Below the pieces are notes generated by a model. The model saw only the letters and a list, made by a program, of their open reading frames with translations. It did not search any database and had not been told where the DNA came from. From NCBI RefSeq assembly GCF_937951745.1, contig NZ_CALFBQ010000041.1, forward strand, positions 1 to 61,990: DNA of 61,990 nucleotides. Direction: 5' to 3'. The DNA is from an uncultured Chloroflexus sp. (lineage in GTDB: Bacteria; Chloroflexota; Chloroflexia; Chloroflexales; Chloroflexaceae). Of the stretch, positions 42,911 through 51,650 are shown one piece after another. How positions within the stretch are numbered: position 1 is the stretch's first letter; every line of letters starts with the position of its first letter. The translations under genes were made by a program, and so were the position numbers.

Positions 42911-44551
42911 GTGAGCAGTATTAGCGGGCGGCGCATTGGCCGGTACGAGTTAATCGAGGAGCTGGGCCGCGGCGGGATGGCGCGCGTGTATCGGGCGCGT
43001 GACACCCAACTTCAGCGCATCGTTGCCCTCAAGGTGCTGGCTGCACAACTAAGCATGGACGCAGAGTTTATCAAGCGGTTCGAGCGCGAAGCGCGTACCG
43101 CCGCTAATCTGCGCCATCCGAATATCGTGACGGTATACGATATCGGTGAGGATCAGGGGCTGCACTATATCGCGATGGAGTACATTGACGGTTTGCCCTT
43201 GCATACCATTCTCGAACGGCATGTCGTGCTTGGGCTTGGCTATGCGATTGCCCTACTCGAACCAATTGCCGCCGCGCTCGATTACGCTCATCACGCTGGC
43301 GCTGTCCATCGCGATATCAAGCCGCATAATATTATGGTTGATCGCAATGGCCGGGTGGTGTTGACTGATTTCGGCATTGCCCAAACCCCCGAAACCGATG
43401 ATCAACGGCTGACTCGTACCGGCGTCTTTATGGGAACGCCGGAATACATTTCACCCGAACAGGCCGAGGCTCGCCGGGTTGACGGACGCAGCGATCTTTA
43501 TTCGCTGGCCGTGGTAGCCTACGAGATTATTGCCGGACGGGTGCCGTTTAGCGGGCCAACGCCGCAATTGATCGTCGCCCATGCCCAACTGCCGCCGCCG
43601 CCGATCTCTTCCATCGCCCCCGATTTACCGACTGATCTTGATTTAGTGCTGACCCGCGCACTGGCCAAACGCCCCGAACGGCGTTTCCAAACCGGCGCAG
43701 CCTTTATCGCTGCGCTCCGCGATATTGCTGATCGGAACGGGATTGTTCCCGCCACGGCTGCCGATCTGGCGGCGCTTGTCGCACTGCCGGCCCTCGATCA
43801 AGCCGAGCCGACAATACCAGCATTGACGGCCCAACCACGGGCAATGGCCGAGCCGCCAGCGCCCCAACCAGCGCCTAGCTCATATCCACCGGCAGGCTCC
43901 AACCGGCCAGCAGCGCTATCGGCCAGCGTTGTACCGAACCGCCCGGCTGCACCGCCTAACGCACCAAACAACCAACCGCTGGTTGCGCCACCGGCCCCGC
44001 CCGCCAAACCCCCTGCCCGGCGGAATACACCGGCCCATCCGTACGAGCACGGGAATATTGCGGTACCCAGCGATCGGGCCGATCAACTGCCGTTTTTCAT
44101 TATCGGCGGTATCTTGCTGGTGGTCGCCATTGCATTAATCGTGTTTGTGGCACGCAGTTTCAGCGATAACGCCGCACCCCCACCGGCGCCGACGGTTCCA
44201 TCCGCTCTGTCACCCACCTTGGCCGTGCCTCTGCCGACGGCTACGGCAACGTTTACAACCGTGCCGACAGCCCCCCCAACCGCAACACCTCTGCCTACCG
44301 ACACCCCATCACCGGTTCCACCGTCGCCAACTGCGCCGCCGCCACCACCGCCGCCAGTACCGACGGTAACACCATCGCCAACAGAGACGCCAACGCTGAC
44401 GGTAACACCATCGCCAACCCTAACGGGCACACCGGCTACCACCGGCACCCCGACGCCAGAAGGCACGCCGGCTACCACCAGTATTGCTACGCCGACAGAA
44501 ACTGCTACGCCACTGCCAACGCCAGTACCAGTAACACCGGTGAACCCATAA
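42911..44551 (+). CDS. PknB-type transmembrane Ser/Thr protein kinase
   Basis: 546 residues. The kinase domain (about 10-275) shows LGRGGMARVYRA, Lys in VALKVLA, HRDIKPHN with catalytic Asp135, LTDFGIAQ and GTPEYISPE, all intact. A Pro/Ala-rich linker leads to one membrane span near residues 395-417 (FFIIGGILLVVAIALIVFVA). Outside the cell there is only a Thr/Pro-rich repetitive tail of about 120 residues (TPSPT and TPT repeats), with no PASTA domain. The start is GTG 42911 with GGAG upstream. It is divergent from the FHA-winged-helix regulator, and the GH57-like gene follows after 44 bases. Confidence 0.93.
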   Translation: MSSISGRRIGRYELIEELGRGGMARVYRARDTQLQRIVALKVLAAQLSMDAEFIKRFEREARTAANLRHPNIVTVYDIGEDQGLHYIAMEYIDGLPLHTILERHVVLGLGYAIALLEPIAAALDYAHHAGAVHRDIKPHNIMVDRNGRVVLTDFGIAQTPETDDQRLTRTGVFMGTPEYISPEQAEARRVDGRSDLYSLAVVAYEIIAGRVPFSGPTPQLIVAHAQLPPPPISSIAPDLPTDLDLVLTRALAKRPERRFQTGAAFIAALRDIADRNGIVPATAADLAALVALPALDQAEPTIPALTAQPRAMAEPPAPQPAPSSYPPAGSNRPAALSASVVPNRPAAPPNAPNNQPLVAPPAPPAKPPARRNTPAHPYEHGNIAVPSDRADQLPFFIIGGILLVVAIALIVFVARSFSDNAAPPPAPTVPSALSPTLAVPLPTATATFTTVPTAPPTATPLPTDTPSPVPPSPTAPPPPPPPVPTVTPSPTETPTLTVTPSPTLTGTPATTGTPTPEGTPATTSIATPTETATPLPTPVPVTPVNP

Positions 44552-44595
44552 GCGCCTGTGTACTATAATGGATTACGAGAGCCGGTGGGAATGTA

Positions 44596-46053
44596 ATGAG
44601 CGAGGGCATTATGCCGGTCGCGTTTGTCATTGAAGTGCATATCCCATACGTGCGTCATCCCGGACGGCATCCTATTGGCGAAGAGTATCTGCACGCTTTT
44701 ACCGCACAGATGCTGATTCCCCTGCTCGATCTGGTCGGTGAATTGCAACGCCACCATCTACCGATCACGCTCGCCTTGGCATGCTCACCAGTTGCACTGG
44801 AACAGTGGCGCGACCGGGTTGTCAGCAAGCATTTTACGCAGTGGCTGGAAGATAAAATTGCTCGCCATCAAGCCGAACTCGCTCGATTTGAAGCGGAAGG
44901 CAATCGCCACGGTGCTTATCTCGCACGGTTTTACCTTGATTGGGATCGCCAAACGCTGCGCACATTCAATACTCGCTACCAGCGCAATTTGGCCGGGCGG
45001 CTGCAAGAATTAGTTATAACCGAGGTGCTTACGCCGCTTTGTTTGCCGGCCAGCCACGCCATTTTACCATTGCTAAGCCGTGAGAGCCTCGTGCGAGCGC
45101 AACTCGAGCACGGCTTGCTCTATATCTCGCGCCACCTCAAACGACCGGAAGGACTCTGGCTGCCCGGTTGCGCATGGCGACCGGGAATCGAGCAGATAGC
45201 GCTCGATTTGGATCTACGTTATGTCATTGTGGATCCAACTTACGTGCGCGCTGGCCAATTGCCCGGCTGGATCATCCCGCGTCGACTTGCAGCCATTGGG
45301 GTTGAGAGCGAACTATCCCGCCACATTTGGTCTACCGAACTAGGATATCCGGGTGATCCGCTCTACCGGAACGCTGCTGATCCAACCGGTTATACGGCCA
45401 ATGGCCTCAATGAGCCACAACCATATGATCCGTATGATGCGCTGCGGCGCGCGCAAGAACATGCCAACCATTTCGTCGAGCAACTCCTGTACCGGTTGAA
45501 TCACTTGCCGGCTGACACCACGATCGTGGTACCAATTGATGCTCGCTGGTGGGGAACCTGCTGGTTTGAAGGGCCAACATGGCTGCAAGCAGTATTAACC
45601 CGCTGCGCGACTGATGCTCGTCTCGGTTTGACGCATCCCGGAACGATACTGGCCGGCCTACGCACGGGCGAGACCGTTTCGCTGCACACTGATGCCCATT
45701 TCCCTCATTCCCTCTCGCGTTGGCAGTCGCCAAGCGCGCAGCGCTATTGGCAGGCACTCCACGACGCTGAACAACGGTTTGCTGATTTAATCGCACACTA
45801 CCCGGCAGTCGAAGGATTTCGCGAACGGGTACTGACGCAAGCGGCACGCGAAATATTGCTAGCTGAACAGAGTGATTGGGCTGAAGATCCGCAAGAATTG
45901 GGCTGGCAACGACACCTCGATCGCTTCGAGCAACTATTCGCGCTTGCGCGCCAAGAGTCGTTGAGCGCGACCGATCTCTTTACGCTTGAGCAGATCGAAA
46001 CGCACGACGCGATCTTTCCGGTGTTGAATTACCGCTTGTTTGGCAAGGGATGA
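44596..46053 (+). CDS. GH57 branching-enzyme-like protein lacking the catalytic nucleophile
   Basis: 485 residues, close to GH57 alpha-glucan branching enzymes. Family regions are recognisable: VHIPYVRHP (His15), the block LWLPGCAWRPG, WGTCWFEGPTW and a C-terminal DAIFPVLNYRLF like the DUF1957 part. In active enzymes the third block reads LPECAY with Glu as the nucleophile; here that residue is Gly191 (codon GGT), two base changes from Glu. The acid/base Asp appears kept as Asp315. Retaining transglycosylation is therefore unlikely, and a binding or regulatory role, or a different chemistry, is inferred. It probably shares a transcript with the kinase upstream. Confidence 0.8.
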   Translation: MSEGIMPVAFVIEVHIPYVRHPGRHPIGEEYLHAFTAQMLIPLLDLVGELQRHHLPITLALACSPVALEQWRDRVVSKHFTQWLEDKIARHQAELARFEAEGNRHGAYLARFYLDWDRQTLRTFNTRYQRNLAGRLQELVITEVLTPLCLPASHAILPLLSRESLVRAQLEHGLLYISRHLKRPEGLWLPGCAWRPGIEQIALDLDLRYVIVDPTYVRAGQLPGWIIPRRLAAIGVESELSRHIWSTELGYPGDPLYRNAADPTGYTANGLNEPQPYDPYDALRRAQEHANHFVEQLLYRLNHLPADTTIVVPIDARWWGTCWFEGPTWLQAVLTRCATDARLGLTHPGTILAGLRTGETVSLHTDAHFPHSLSRWQSPSAQRYWQALHDAEQRFADLIAHYPAVEGFRERVLTQAAREILLAEQSDWAEDPQELGWQRHLDRFEQLFALARQESLSATDLFTLEQIETHDAIFPVLNYRLFGKG

Positions 46054-46091
46054 GCGATTACGTAGCCGGCTAAGATGCCGGACGGCATCAC

Positions 46092-46919
46092 TCATACCTC
46101 CCACCCCGCCGGTATGGTGTACGTTTCGCGCCGCCAGCGCCAACCCGGCTCTAAAATCTCTCCCGGCTCGGCGAAGTAGAGACTGTGTAGCGCCGCATGC
46201 AATACAGTCAACTGTTGCGCCCGGTTCCCCGGTTCGCCTAACGGATGACCAAACGGCCATGCCAGATGCAGGGTACGTGGCGGACGCACCTGTTCAGCAA
46301 TCGGCTTGAGACTGACGATACAAATCGTGCTGATGCCGGCGTCTTCGATGATGCGTGCGATCAGTCCCACGGACTGATTGCACAACCCTCAGGCTGGGGT
46401 AAGCAAGATAGCATCAACCTGCTCTTGCTTGAGGAAGCTGGCGACTTCAGGAGCAGTTTGCCGCAGTAAGGTTTCGAGATGGGGTGGTTCGATATGGCCC
46501 ATGAAGCTGTAGCAATCGGCCAGACTGCCAATAATCCCGCGCTGCGCCAACGAGCGCATCAATTCTAGCGGGAAGAGAATATTGAGATCACGCTCGGCAT
46601 CGGTGTGATCGTAGTAGTCGTGCGTGATAGTGAGATCGGCCACCGGCGTATCAGCCGGAATGCGGCGATAGGTAGGGTCACCGCGTGGATCGACCATATC
46701 AAACGGCGGTTGATCGTGCCGGTGAACGCCGCCGGTCGTCACTAGCGCAAAGCGAGCTTCGGCCAGCGGTTTACGCAGGGGGGTGAAGGGTACCGTATCG
46801 AAACTGAGCGCACGATACGCACCACCCCACAAGCGGGCCAATGCCGGTAGCTGCGAGAAGATCTGGCCGGTCAGCCGGTAGAGATCTTTGAGTGAGCGAT
46901 TGCGCCAGTCGCCGGTCAT
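46092..46919 (-). CDS. GrdB-family reductase subunit, probable selenoprotein (UGA at codon 177)
   Basis: One frame of 275 residues from ATG 46919 to stop 46092, crossed by a UGA at 46391-46389. The upstream part (residues 1-176) and downstream part (178-275) together match the glycine/sarcosine/betaine reductase selenoprotein B family. The junction reads ILLTPA-[UGA]-GLCNQSVGLIARIIE, so UGA falls in a UxxC redox motif where relatives have Sec or Cys. Directly after the UGA a hairpin is formed (46383-46355), as expected for a bacterial SECIS. GAGG lies six bases before the ATG. If UGA were a stop, the redox site and the last third would be lost. Substrate unknown; no selA/selB/selC/selD in the window. 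Confidence 0.75.
46355..46383 (-). promoter_or_regulatory. Candidate bacterial SECIS hairpin
   Basis: Five bases after the UGA the mRNA can fold GUGC-A-AUCAGUCC / loop GUG / GGACUGAU-C-GCAC: twelve pairs, one A-C mismatch, and a three-base apical loop that begins with G. The distance from UGA to the loop is 18 bases. These features agree with the known form of bacterial SECIS elements (short stem-loop just after the UGA, G near the start of the loop), to which SelB binds. Confidence 0.65.
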
Positions 46920-47005
46920 ATTATCCTCTGCAATACCTATACTACTGGTGATCCTGCGCTTGTAGTATACCCTCGTTTTGGTCGGTTGGTCGATCCCGGC
47001 CAGCG

Positions 47006-47878
47006 TTAACCGCGATTCAACGACCAGTCATACGGACGATAGACCAAGCGGCCTCGCTGCGCTTGTAGCAGCCATGCTCGGCGTTCGTCATCGGGCAGCG
47101 CCTGCCGCAAGAGTTGTACAATCCCACTGGGACCGCCAAAATCTTCGCGATACCAGTCGAAGATGCGCGACAGATGGATCTCACCGCGAGCCGGATCGAT
47201 GGTCACGTCAGCCTCAACAAAACTGCGCAGCGCCAGATCGAGCTGGGCATCGATCTGCTCAGCACTGTAGACGCCAATCGGCGGGCACGAACGGCTGGCG
47301 CAATTGAGTGCAAAGTGGATACGGACATCAGGCGGATCGATGATCCACGCGAGGCGCGGATCTCCGGCGGCAAATTGGGGGCCGGGAATAAAGGGATGGC
47401 CACGATTAGCGCGCAGGATGCCGTGCTCGATGTCGTTGAGCGAACAACGCTGGCCGCCGATGAGATAGGCCGCCGCCTGAAAGAAGCTCAAGCCGGCCAA
47501 TTCATTGGCAACGCTGGTCTGGACGCCAAAAGCAATGACGGCATCAATCACCAGCGCGTTGTAGAGGTTGATCCAGAAGGCCAGTCGCGTCGCCCGATCC
47601 GGCAACGAAGCCGGATCGAAGCGCTGCAACTGCGGGGTGAGTTCAGCACGGAAAGCGAGGTAAGCCGGATCCGTGCGGAGCCGATCGTAGGCCACCTGCG
47701 TACCGCTAGCATCCATCGCCTGTGCCTTAAACCGGTTGACTACCCGCTTGAGTTCGGCGGCCAACGCTGCCCCAGCGACCGTCGTCACCGGCACGGGGCC
47801 AGCGTTGAGCACGCTGCGCGCCCGATCGCCCAGCGCCAACCCAAATGCCGTTTCGCGCAACCAGACCAGTTGGCTCAT
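47006..47878 (-). CDS. DUF547 domain protein
   Basis: 290 residues. The DUF547 signatures are present: LAFWINLYNALVIDAV near residue 95, SLNDIEHGILR, and HFALNCASRSCPPIGVYSAEQID with two Cys. The fold is thought to be papain/transglutaminase-like, but the function is unknown. There is no signal peptide. Its ATG overlaps the stop of the receptor-like gene by four bases (ATGA), placing it at the end of the ATP-grasp/receptor operon. Confidence 0.85.
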   Translation of the reverse strand: MSQLVWLRETAFGLALGDRARSVLNAGPVPVTTVAGAALAAELKRVVNRFKAQAMDASGTQVAYDRLRTDPAYLAFRAELTPQLQRFDPASLPDRATRLAFWINLYNALVIDAVIAFGVQTSVANELAGLSFFQAAAYLIGGQRCSLNDIEHGILRANRGHPFIPGPQFAAGDPRLAWIIDPPDVRIHFALNCASRSCPPIGVYSAEQIDAQLDLALRSFVEADVTIDPARGEIHLSRIFDWYREDFGGPSGIVQLLRQALPDDERRAWLLQAQRGRLVYRPYDWSLNRG

Positions 47879-48657
47879 AGGTTACTCCCTAGCAGTTGCC
47901 GGAACGAGGCGATTGCTGCGGCAGTGCGCGGGCCAGGCCACGTTAGCGCCATGCCATCACAGAACGCGATTTGGCAACGAGCGGCAATGTCGCTAAACGC
48001 CGGCAGATCGCGCTCGCTAAAAGGATACGGCTCGCTCGGCAAGAGGATCATATCGGGATTGAGGGCGAGCAGTTCGGGCAGCGGCGCGCGCGGGTAGCGG
48101 CCCGGCAGCGCTGCGGCTACATTGATCCCGCCACTGAGGCGCAAGAGATCGCCAGCGTAGGTATCTTGCCCCACCGCCATCCACGGATCACGCCAAATCA
48201 ACGCCAGTACCCGGCGCGCCGGCGGCGGCGGATCGGCCATAGCTGCCTGCATCGCGGCAACCATTGGCGCAGCCGTGACCGCCACCCCAAGCGCGTCAGC
48301 CAGCGCTGCCAACTGTATGGCGGCATCGGCCACGCTGCGAATGGCGGTAACATAGACATTGACACCGGCAGCAGCTAAAGCCAGCACATCGCGCTCACGG
48401 TTCTCTTCTTGCTCGGCGATGACCAAATCGGGGTGCAGCGCGAGAATCGCTGTCCGATCCGGGTTCTTAGTACCGCGCAGTCGCGGCAGATGCGCGATGG
48501 CTGTTGACGGCTCGATGCAATAGTCGGTAATCCCCACTACCCGCTCGCCGGCGCCTACGCTAAACAGCCACTCGGTCATACTCGGCACCAACGAGACAAT
48601 CCGTTGCGGCGGCGCGACCAACTCGATTGTCCGGCCAACGGCATCGCGCACTTGCAT
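47875..48657 (-). CDS. Helical-backbone metal/corrinoid receptor-like protein without signal peptide (BtuF-like)
   Basis: 260 residues of the class III periplasmic-binding fold: RIVSLVPSMTEWLF, the strand VGITDYC, LHPDLVIAEQEEN, a long central helix, and LALNPDMILLPSEPYPF in the second lobe, as in BtuF and FecB relatives. The gene starts at ATG 48657 (GGAGG six bases upstream) directly with the mature fold, so the protein should stay in the cytoplasm. No ABC permease or ATPase is adjacent. Binding of a corrinoid or metal chelate is possible, but transport is unlikely. It sits between an ATP-grasp gene and DUF547. Confidence 0.8.
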   Translation of the reverse strand: MQVRDAVGRTIELVAPPQRIVSLVPSMTEWLFSVGAGERVVGITDYCIEPSTAIAHLPRLRGTKNPDRTAILALHPDLVIAEQEENRERDVLALAAAGVNVYVTAIRSVADAAIQLAALADALGVAVTAAPMVAAMQAAMADPPPPARRVLALIWRDPWMAVGQDTYAGDLLRLSGGINVAAALPGRYPRAPLPELLALNPDMILLPSEPYPFSERDLPAFSDIAARCQIAFCDGMALTWPGPRTAAAIASFRQLLGSNL

Positions 48658-48676
48658 CACGTCCTCCGCACAGTCA

Positions 48677-50059
48677 TCAACCATCGATCACGAAGACCGG
48701 AACGGTGCTGCCGCCGCCGGCAGTGACATTCAGCAACGTCACCGTAGACAGCCGGCACAGACAGCCATTAACTTCGGTGCCAAACAGGAACGGATCGCTA
48801 TCAACCAACCGCTCGCCGATCACGACCTGCCCATCAACCAGTGCCGGATACGGCTCATACGCAATGGTCACGCGCTCTTGCACTACAAACGGCGAGGCAA
48901 GGGCAGCATTCAGCGCAGCATCCCACTCGGCGGCACTCGCCTCCCAGCCGATGGTAATCCCCTTGCCGCCGTACTCATCGTTCGGCTTTAGCACCAACCG
49001 CTCGCGGTTAGCTCGGGCAAAGGCCAGCAAATCAATCGTCTCACCCTGATAGGTCGTCTGGCCGGATCGCACGACGCGCGTCCATGGCACGTGCGCAGCA
49101 ACCGCAGCGCGCTGTTCAGCGCTCAGCGGATCGTGGAACCGTTCATCAGACAGCAGGGCAAACAGCGACTTCTTGTGCAGCAATTTGGCGCGAAACGAAT
49201 TGACGATTACGCATGCGCCGGCGGCATACGCCTGCACCAGCGGATGGCTGAGCGCATCATCACCGTAGTGAGTAAGAAACTCGCTGGTTAACACCCGTTT
49301 AAAGACGATTGTGACTAGCGTTTCGCTACCGTCTTCCAACCGCGCCCACAACTGGCCATCGTGGAAGGCAAGGTCTTGCGGCGCGCAGATCACCGCCGGC
49401 AAGCCGTGCTCATTGAAATAGCGCCGGAACATCTCGAATTCAGTAGCAGTCGGCACGCCGCGCCAATCAACAATCGCCACCTGCGGCTCTTGGCCGGGGC
49501 TACCGGCTGCTCGCCAGCAATCCATCAGCGTGCGCAGCATGTACGGGCGGGCAGGCAACGGCATCAGCGAATAGCGTTTGGCGAACTCTTCCATCACTGG
49601 CATGGCCAAAAAAGCCTGCGCCAGCAAATCTTCGTAGGCAATCGCCGCCGGACTCTCGGCGTTATACTCAACAAATTGCAGCGACGAACCATCCACAGTG
49701 AGGAAGGTATCCATCCGGGAATGGGCGCTCGGTTCGAGATAACCGGGATGCATCGCGATCAGGCGCTCTTCGAGGGGGGTGAGCATTAACGTATCGCGCA
49801 CCGCTTGGCCGGTTTCGTTGTGTTCAAATGCTGCGGCTACGATCGCACGCGCCGCTTCAGCGACTTGTTGCGTTCCTCGTCGTAACAAATCGTACTGCGA
49901 TGCCGTCATCAACCGCGGGCGCAATACGGTAGCCAGCGGACGCTCGCCGAAATAGAGCTGGCGGGCGCGCATTTCTTCGGTTAGCCGCTGCCATGATGCG
50001 GCTGCCAGCGCCGGATCGAGCAGAGCATGGTAATCGGCGATTGCCTGTGCAAGGGTCAT
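48677..50059 (-). CDS. ATP-grasp family protein, ligase-like
   Basis: 460 residues. The ATP-grasp nucleotide site is visible in the C-terminal half (ERLVLKPNDEYGGKGITIGW, then PFVVQERV), and the N-terminal half contains FVEYNAESPAAIAYEDLL. The domain order recalls glutathionylspermidine-synthase-like or circularly permuted ATP-grasp enzymes, which join a carboxylate to an amine through an acyl phosphate. AAGGA precedes the ATG. It is the first gene of a short operon with the receptor-like and DUF547 genes, and another ATP-grasp gene lies just upstream on the same strand. Substrates are unknown. Confidence 0.75.
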   Translation of the reverse strand: MTLAQAIADYHALLDPALAAASWQRLTEEMRARQLYFGERPLATVLRPRLMTASQYDLLRRGTQQVAEAARAIVAAAFEHNETGQAVRDTLMLTPLEERLIAMHPGYLEPSAHSRMDTFLTVDGSSLQFVEYNAESPAAIAYEDLLAQAFLAMPVMEEFAKRYSLMPLPARPYMLRTLMDCWRAAGSPGQEPQVAIVDWRGVPTATEFEMFRRYFNEHGLPAVICAPQDLAFHDGQLWARLEDGSETLVTIVFKRVLTSEFLTHYGDDALSHPLVQAYAAGACVIVNSFRAKLLHKKSLFALLSDERFHDPLSAEQRAAVAAHVPWTRVVRSGQTTYQGETIDLLAFARANRERLVLKPNDEYGGKGITIGWEASAAEWDAALNAALASPFVVQERVTIAYEPYPALVDGQVVIGERLVDSDPFLFGTEVNGCLCRLSTVTLLNVTAGGGSTVPVFVIDG

Positions 50060-50503
50060 GGTCGTTCCTTACCGGTCTTTAGACAACGTTTAATGGCTCA
50101 CCCCAGCTCTCTTTGAATAGCCACAAAGAGACATAAAAGGTACCAAAAATATAACACGAGATTCCTTTTGTGTGGCGCATTGGTAACGCAAAGGCGCGAA
50201 GAGCTTTGGGGTTGTTATTGCGAGTCGAGTGGAGCGAGGCGAAGCAATCTCCCACAACGGCGCGATTTCATCACTCATAGAGGGGCGCTGCTGCATTCCG
50301 CCCAGCAATGCCTTGCCCGCCATCCAGCCGCTACCTTCTCCCACCTGACGGTGGGAGAGGAGGCCGGGAAGGTGAGGGGTATCCCCTCCTCGGCCCTCTC
50401 TGAATAACCACCAAGGGACACACAAGGCACCCAACGACAACTTGCTTTCTCGCGCCTTTTGCGGGTTTTCGCGGCCATTCTCCAGCGGGAGGGGTGGGTA
50501 CCT
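50060..50503. repeat. Repeat-rich 440-base gap between the two ATP-grasp genes
   Basis: No gene seen. Two similar copies of a sequence of about 35 bases lie at 50107-50143 and 50397-50434 (cores GAATAGCCACAAAGAGACA and GAATAACCACCAAGGGACA). AACGCAAAGGCGCGAAG at about 50188 recurs at 59900. An ATTGCGAG...GCAATCTCCC element at 50217-50257 matches that near the CRISPR array, and a CTCCCACC/GGTGGGAG hairpin lies at about 50338-50357. These are dispersed non-coding repeats. Confidence 0.6.
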
Positions 50504-51574
50504 TTACGCTTCTTCAGCCATCTTCTTCTTGCGCGTTGTCCGGCGCTTGGGCGCAGCCGGCGCTTCGGCAGCCGGCGGATCACCATTGGGAGCAGCTTCC
50601 GGTGCAGCAATCGGTGCAGCAGCCGGGGCCATCGGGCCGTTCAACAAGCGATGCCATGCAAACTCCTCCGGCTTGGCCCGGCCTTGCAAGGCCAGCTCGA
50701 TGGTGAAATCGGCCATCGTGCGCACCACCCAGTCGAAATAGAAGGGTGTGAGCGAATTGACATCGAAGTCGGGGGCGGGGTTGGTGAAGTCAATCGCGTA
50801 GGCAACACCATTGCGGATAGCGAACTCGACCGTGTTCATATCGTAGCCGAGAGCCTGATTCAGCTTGAGTGCACCTTCCACCACTTGCCGGCCTTCGTCA
50901 GGGGTCAGGTAGTTATCGTCGCGGAAATAGCGGTGCGGCCACGGCGCATTGGCATCGAACTTGATCGTCATAATGTGGCGGCGACCGATCACGATGCAGC
51001 GCACATACTTCTCCCACGCGATGTACTCTTGCAGCATCATGCACTCGATGCCGGTCTCGTTGTAAGCGCGCCACAACTCCTCATACGAATGCACCTTGTA
51101 GACCTTCTTAAAACCGCCGCCCCACGCCGGCTTGAGAATGACCGGGAAGCCGCCGACATAATCGACGTGCTCTTTCCACGGAATCGGGTATTGGAGATTG
51201 CGCAGCGACTCTTCAACCACGCCTTCGATATAGGAATGCGACGGCAGCGCCACCGTGCGCGGGTGGGGAATGCCGAGCGCCGTCGCCAACGACGCGCCGA
51301 AAAACTTATCATCTGCGCTCCACCAGAAGGGGTTGTTGACAATGCGGGTGCCACTCAGCGCCGCCGTCTTGAGAAACGTGCGGTAGTATGGAATCTCATG
51401 GCTAATGCGATCGACAATCACGTCGTAGTCGCACAACTCGGCCATGCGCGTTCCACCCAGCTTGATGAACTCGGCCCGCACACCAACATTGCGCCGATTG
51501 ACCTCTTCGATAAAGGCGGGCGGCCACGACCACTCGCGACCGACGAGAATGCCGATCTTTCTGACATTCACCAT
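50504..51574 (-). CDS. RimK-like ATP-grasp protein with Ala/Pro/Lys-rich tail
   Basis: 356 residues. The ATP-grasp core (about 90-300) shows GFPVILKPAWGGGFKKVYKV for nucleotide binding, MMLQEYIAWEKYVRCIVIG and a metal-binding AYAIDFTNPAPDFD. A tail of about 55 residues rich in Ala, Pro and then Lys/Arg ends the protein (KRRTTRKKKM). The N-terminal part resembles the pre-ATP-grasp fold of ligases such as RimK and glutathione synthetase. It is on the same strand as the ATP-grasp gene at 48677 but separated by 440 bases of repeats. The basic tail may bind nucleic acid or an acidic partner; the reaction is unknown. Confidence 0.8.
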   Translation of the reverse strand: MVNVRKIGILVGREWSWPPAFIEEVNRRNVGVRAEFIKLGGTRMAELCDYDVIVDRISHEIPYYRTFLKTAALSGTRIVNNPFWWSADDKFFGASLATALGIPHPRTVALPSHSYIEGVVEESLRNLQYPIPWKEHVDYVGGFPVILKPAWGGGFKKVYKVHSYEELWRAYNETGIECMMLQEYIAWEKYVRCIVIGRRHIMTIKFDANAPWPHRYFRDDNYLTPDEGRQVVEGALKLNQALGYDMNTVEFAIRNGVAYAIDFTNPAPDFDVNSLTPFYFDWVVRTMADFTIELALQGRAKPEEFAWHRLLNGPMAPAAAPIAAPEAAPNGDPPAAEAPAAPKRRTTRKKKMAEEA

Positions 51575-51650
51575 AAACCTCCTTATATAGTAACAGGTAT
51601 CATTTCATAAACCAGCATGGCTGATTGTAGCATAAAGCATGCCAGCTCGA

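Noticed and set aside
44083-44478. Gly/Val-repeat frame antisense to the kinase tail
   Set aside because: It is the complement of the Thr/Pro-rich repeats of the kinase; low complexity explains it.
46092-46385. Separate small gene downstream of the UGA in the GrdB-like gene
   Set aside because: It would need a TTG start with no ribosome binding site, and its sequence is the missing C-terminal part of the same family in the same frame.
50338-50357. Hairpin CTCCCACC/GGTGGGAG as a terminator
   Set aside because: It is not near a gene end and lies among dispersed repeats, so it is kept only as part of the repeat region.
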